DNA of 64,000 nucleotides from contig NZ_CP030038.1 in assembly GCF_015291725.1 (NCBI RefSeq), positions 3,957,001-4,021,000 on the forward strand, in the 5' to 3' direction. Shown here piece after piece: positions 61,698 through 64,000 of the stretch. Every line of letters starts with the position of its first letter. Position 1 is the first letter of the stretch. A model generated the notes under the pieces. It was given only the letters and a program-made list of their open reading frames with translations, searched no databases and was not told the origin of the DNA. The stretch is from Bradyrhizobium sp. CCBAU 51765. Its GTDB lineage: Bacteria; Pseudomonadota; Alphaproteobacteria; Rhizobiales; Xanthobacteraceae. Both the position numbers and the translations under genes were made by a program.

Positions 61698-61724
61698 AGG
61701 GCCGATCGCCGCGCGATCGGCCCT
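61698..61724. terminator. Bidirectional terminator
   Basis: Perfect 11-bp stem AGGGCCGATCG/CGATCGGCCCT with a 5-base loop between the convergent small secreted protein gene and the transglycosylase gene. The T after the stem on the plus strand is short (TTACT). Confidence 0.65.
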
Positions 61725-61743
61725 TACTCGCTTGTCCGAGGGT

Positions 61744-62568
61744 CTAAGGGGCGCGCGCCAGCTGGGTGGCGAAATAAGCGATGGTCTTGGAATAGACCTC
61801 GCTCTTGTTCCATTGCTGAAGCACCGCAAAATTCGGACTGCCCGGCTGCCAATCCTTGCCTCGTTGCCAGCCATAGCCGGCGAGATAGTTGGCGGTGGAG
61901 GCGAGCACGTCGGGCGCGTTGTGCAGGAGATCGCGCTTGCCATTGCCGTCGAAATCGACGGCATATTTCATCCAGGATGACGGCATGAACTGGGTTTGGC
62001 CGAGCTCACCGGCCCAGGCGCCCTTCATGTCGGCCGGGGCGAGATCGCCGCGCTGGACGATGCGCAGCGCGTCCATCAGCTCGGTGCGAAACTGCTCGGA
62101 GCGGCGGCAGTCATAGGCGAGCGTTGCCAGCGAGCGGATCGTCGCGAACTTGCCGGTGTTGACGCCAAAATCGGTCTCCAGACCCCAGATCGCGACCAGG
62201 ATCTCGCCGGGTACGCCATAGGCCTGCTCGATGCGCGACAGCACCGAGCCGTATTGCTTCATCATGTTGGAGCCGCGCTGCATGCGTGGCGGCACCATGC
62301 GGCCGGAAAACTCCTCGAAGGACTGGGTGAAGACCTTTTGCGAGCGGTCGCGGTTAAGCACGCTCTGATCGAGCGTCACGCCGGCAAGCCCGGCGGTGAT
62401 GGCCTGCTGCGAGATGCCTTTCGCCGCAGCGTCGGTTTTGAAATCCGCAAGCCAAGCGTCGAAATTGCCCGAGCCACAGGCAACTGCAGCGAGCGCTGGC
62501 TGGGCCGACAGGATTGAAGCGGAGAGGGCGAAGGCTGCGAGAGCAAGACGAGAAATCGTCGGCGTCAT
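61744..62568 (-). CDS. Lytic murein transglycosylase (MltB type)
   Basis: 274 residues from ATG 62568; the longer frame to 62691 has no signal peptide, whereas this start gives MTPTISRLALAAFALSASILSAQPALA. MltB-family landmarks: AYGVPGEILVAIWGLETDFG with catalytic Glu, GAWAGELGQTQFMPSSWM, YAVDFDGNGKRDLLHN, and LASTANYLAGYGWQRG. It cleaves peptidoglycan glycan strands in the periplasm with 1,6-anhydro ends. A peptidoglycan-binding domain is absent. Confidence 0.93.
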   Translation of the reverse strand: MTPTISRLALAAFALSASILSAQPALAAVACGSGNFDAWLADFKTDAAAKGISQQAITAGLAGVTLDQSVLNRDRSQKVFTQSFEEFSGRMVPPRMQRGSNMMKQYGSVLSRIEQAYGVPGEILVAIWGLETDFGVNTGKFATIRSLATLAYDCRRSEQFRTELMDALRIVQRGDLAPADMKGAWAGELGQTQFMPSSWMKYAVDFDGNGKRDLLHNAPDVLASTANYLAGYGWQRGKDWQPGSPNFAVLQQWNKSEVYSKTIAYFATQLARAP

Positions 62569-62703
62569 TCGAGTAAATGAATTCCGTGAAGCGATCTGAC
62601 CAGTCCGCGCAATCTCGGTCGGAACCGCGGCCAAAGCAAGGCGCACAGCAGGGTGCGATCCTGCCCGAGCCAGGGCAGGGCAGGATCGCATGTCACGATA
62701 TCG

Positions 62704-63612
62704 TCAGGCGTCGGTTCGATTGCGCCAGGGGAAGAGGTTGGCCGGGAAGTCGGCGGCCGGCTTGCGCGGACGATGCGGCGGGGGCGGCACCGGACGCGCC
62801 CCGGGCTCCGAGACGATCACCTTGCGGTAGAGGTGCCACGTGGCATGGCCGAGCAGTGGGATCACCACGGCAAGGCCGAGGAAGGCCGGTATTGTGCCGA
62901 GCGCGAGCAACACCGCCACAATGAAGCCCCACGCCGCCATCGGCACGGGGTTTCTTGCGACGACCCGCAGCGACGTCACCATCGACTCGAATGCGCCGGC
63001 ATGACGGTCGAGCATCAAGGGGAACGACACGACGCTGATGCAGAGCGCGGCGAGCGCGAACAGGAAGCCGGTGCCGCAGCCAACCGCGATCAGCCACCAG
63101 CCTTGCTGAGTCGTCAGCACGCGCGTCACGAAGTCCGAGAGTCCGGTCACGCCCTCGTAGCCGAACGCTGCGATGTAGATCGCCTGCGCGGTCGCGACCC
63201 AGGTGACGAGCAGGGCGAGCAGCAACGTGCCGAGGCCCAGCATCGCACCGAACGACGGCGAGCGCAGCACCTCCATGGCATCCCAGGCACTGGCCGGTTC
63301 ATAGCGCTCGCGCCGGCTGGAGAGCTCGTAAAGTCCGAGCGCCGCGAAGGGCCCGATCAGGGCGAAACCGGCAGCCAGTGGAAACAACAGCGGCAGCACC
63401 GAATAGCCCATCACCACGCGGGCGAGCACGAGGCCGAGCACCGGGTAGATCACGCACAGGATGATGGCGTGGCTCGGAACGGCCTTGAAGTCTTCCCACC
63501 CGCGCCTGAGCGCGTCCCGCAGATCGGACAGTCGGATGGTTCGGATTACCGGTCCAGCCGAATCCGCGGGCTGGGCCATCGTGGGGACATTGCCCTGGTA
63601 GAGTGTGGCCAT
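62704..63612 (-). CDS. DUF2189 multi-pass membrane protein
   Basis: 302 residues from ATG 63612, with AGGGAG 9-14 bp upstream; the longer frame to 63744 is not supported. About six transmembrane helices (for example AIILCVIYPVLGLVLARVV, LLFPLAAGFALIGPFAALGL, GAMLGLGTLLLALLVTW, GWWLIAVGCGTGFLFALAAL, AAWGFIVAVLLALG). The N-terminal motif IRTIRLSDLRDALRRGWEDF fits DUF2189, a family found mainly in alphaproteobacteria near respiratory or cytochrome genes. Function unknown. Basic Pro-rich C-terminal tail. Confidence 0.85.
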   Translation of the reverse strand: MATLYQGNVPTMAQPADSAGPVIRTIRLSDLRDALRRGWEDFKAVPSHAIILCVIYPVLGLVLARVVMGYSVLPLLFPLAAGFALIGPFAALGLYELSSRRERYEPASAWDAMEVLRSPSFGAMLGLGTLLLALLVTWVATAQAIYIAAFGYEGVTGLSDFVTRVLTTQQGWWLIAVGCGTGFLFALAALCISVVSFPLMLDRHAGAFESMVTSLRVVARNPVPMAAWGFIVAVLLALGTIPAFLGLAVVIPLLGHATWHLYRKVIVSEPGARPVPPPPHRPRKPAADFPANLFPWRNRTDA

Positions 63613-63954
63613 GGTCGCTAGCTCCCTTGCCAGGCAGCCAAGACCGGCGCCGGCAAACGGCGCAAGCGGCCGCCATTCTCTGAAATGTCGCGATCCCGAC
63701 CACACGCGAATTCCGGCTGGCATCGCGAGCTGAACACCAACCATACTCCCAAGTCCAAGTCCTGTCCCTCGTGCTTGGGTGAAATTCGATGCCGCGCCGC
63801 AACCGCAACCACAACGACGTCATTCTGTCGTCATTTCGCCGCAGATAAGCTGATGCTGCTGTTAGCCCGCGGAACTTCGCGGGCACAGCGCGGCAACTTC
63901 GTCTATAAGTGCCACTCAAGGCCCTTCCAACGGATTCCTTTTCGGGGAGCAGAC

Positions 63955-64000
63955 ATGAGCATTTTCGGGAAAATCATGAGCGCGATCTTCGGCAGCCAGC
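63955..64000 (+). CDS. DUF3597-like protein, 5' end only
   Basis: Starts ATG 63955 and runs off the window after 15 residues (MSIFGKIMSAIFGSQ). GGGGAG is 7 bp before the start. The N-terminus matches what I recall for the DUF3597 family (MSIFGKIMxxIFG). Only the start can be seen. Confidence 0.6.
   Translation, partial: MSIFGKIMSAIFGSQ

Overview
The window reads as the chromosome of an alphaproteobacterium of the Bradyrhizobium / Nitrobacteraceae type. Support: high GC and densely packed genes, several families of interspersed palindromic repeats of the kind common in Bradyrhizobium, FixJ-type response regulators, an ExoR homologue, and gene sets (pdhA-pdhB-pdhC-lpd with a lipoyl domain on E1-beta, dgt-argS-SPOR-nagZ-scpAB-tatABC-serS-surE-pcm-nlpD, yajC-secD-secF) in the order I associate with that group. 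The genus call is inference from these features; no database search was run. I see no rRNA, tRNA, IS element, prophage or CRISPR array.

Layout. 1-9720: the end of an aldehyde dehydrogenase, then a pyruvate dehydrogenase locus (pdhA, pdhB, a DUF5076 gene, a fungal-FCY1-like cytosine deaminase, pdhC, a small membrane protein, lpdA), a threonine synthase and a tricarboxylate-transporter binding protein. 9835-14708: a two-component locus (stand-alone receiver, FixJ-type regulator, three-PAS histidine kinase) divergent from an operon of four small proteins, three of which share a Cys-rich CxxC...CxxC signature. 14784-20199: soluble lytic transglycosylase, HAMP-type class III cyclase and three small genes. 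20305-23493: a cobalamin riboswitch, a BtuB-like receptor and an inner-membrane protein. 23494-24622: a gene-poor, repeat-rich kilobase. 24623-31671: ilvD overlapping exoR, xthA, a hybrid sensor kinase and an alpha/beta hydrolase. 31700-33213: a two-gene unit, disrupted by frameshifts, that encodes a trypsin-like protease and a protein with a PD-(D/E)xK-like motif. 33645-44745: erpA, dgt, argS, SPOR protein, nagZ, scpA, scpB, tatA, tatB, tatC and serS. 44865-49047: an unknown gene, surE, a CheY-like receiver, pcm and an NlpD-like factor. 49233-54761: DUF815 ATPase, yajC-secD-secF and a pair of genes resembling the mitochondrial complex I assembly factors NDUFAF3 and NDUFAF6. 54807-64000: ilvA, a class V aminotransferase, a CAP-domain protein, a kinase-like/acyl-CoA-ligase-C-terminal fusion, trmFO, DUF1127, a small secreted protein, an MltB-type transglycosylase, a DUF2189 membrane protein and the start of a DUF3597 gene.

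How the genes work together. Most of the window is core physiology: pyruvate to acetyl-CoA, threonine and branched-chain amino acid synthesis, protein export (Tat and Sec), cell-wall turnover (two transglycosylases, NagZ, NlpD, SPOR protein), chromosome condensation (ScpAB), aminoacylation and tRNA modification. The less explained parts are the Cys-rich operon next to the PAS kinase, the decaying protease/nuclease-like pair, the kinase-like fusion protein and the B12-linked membrane protein.
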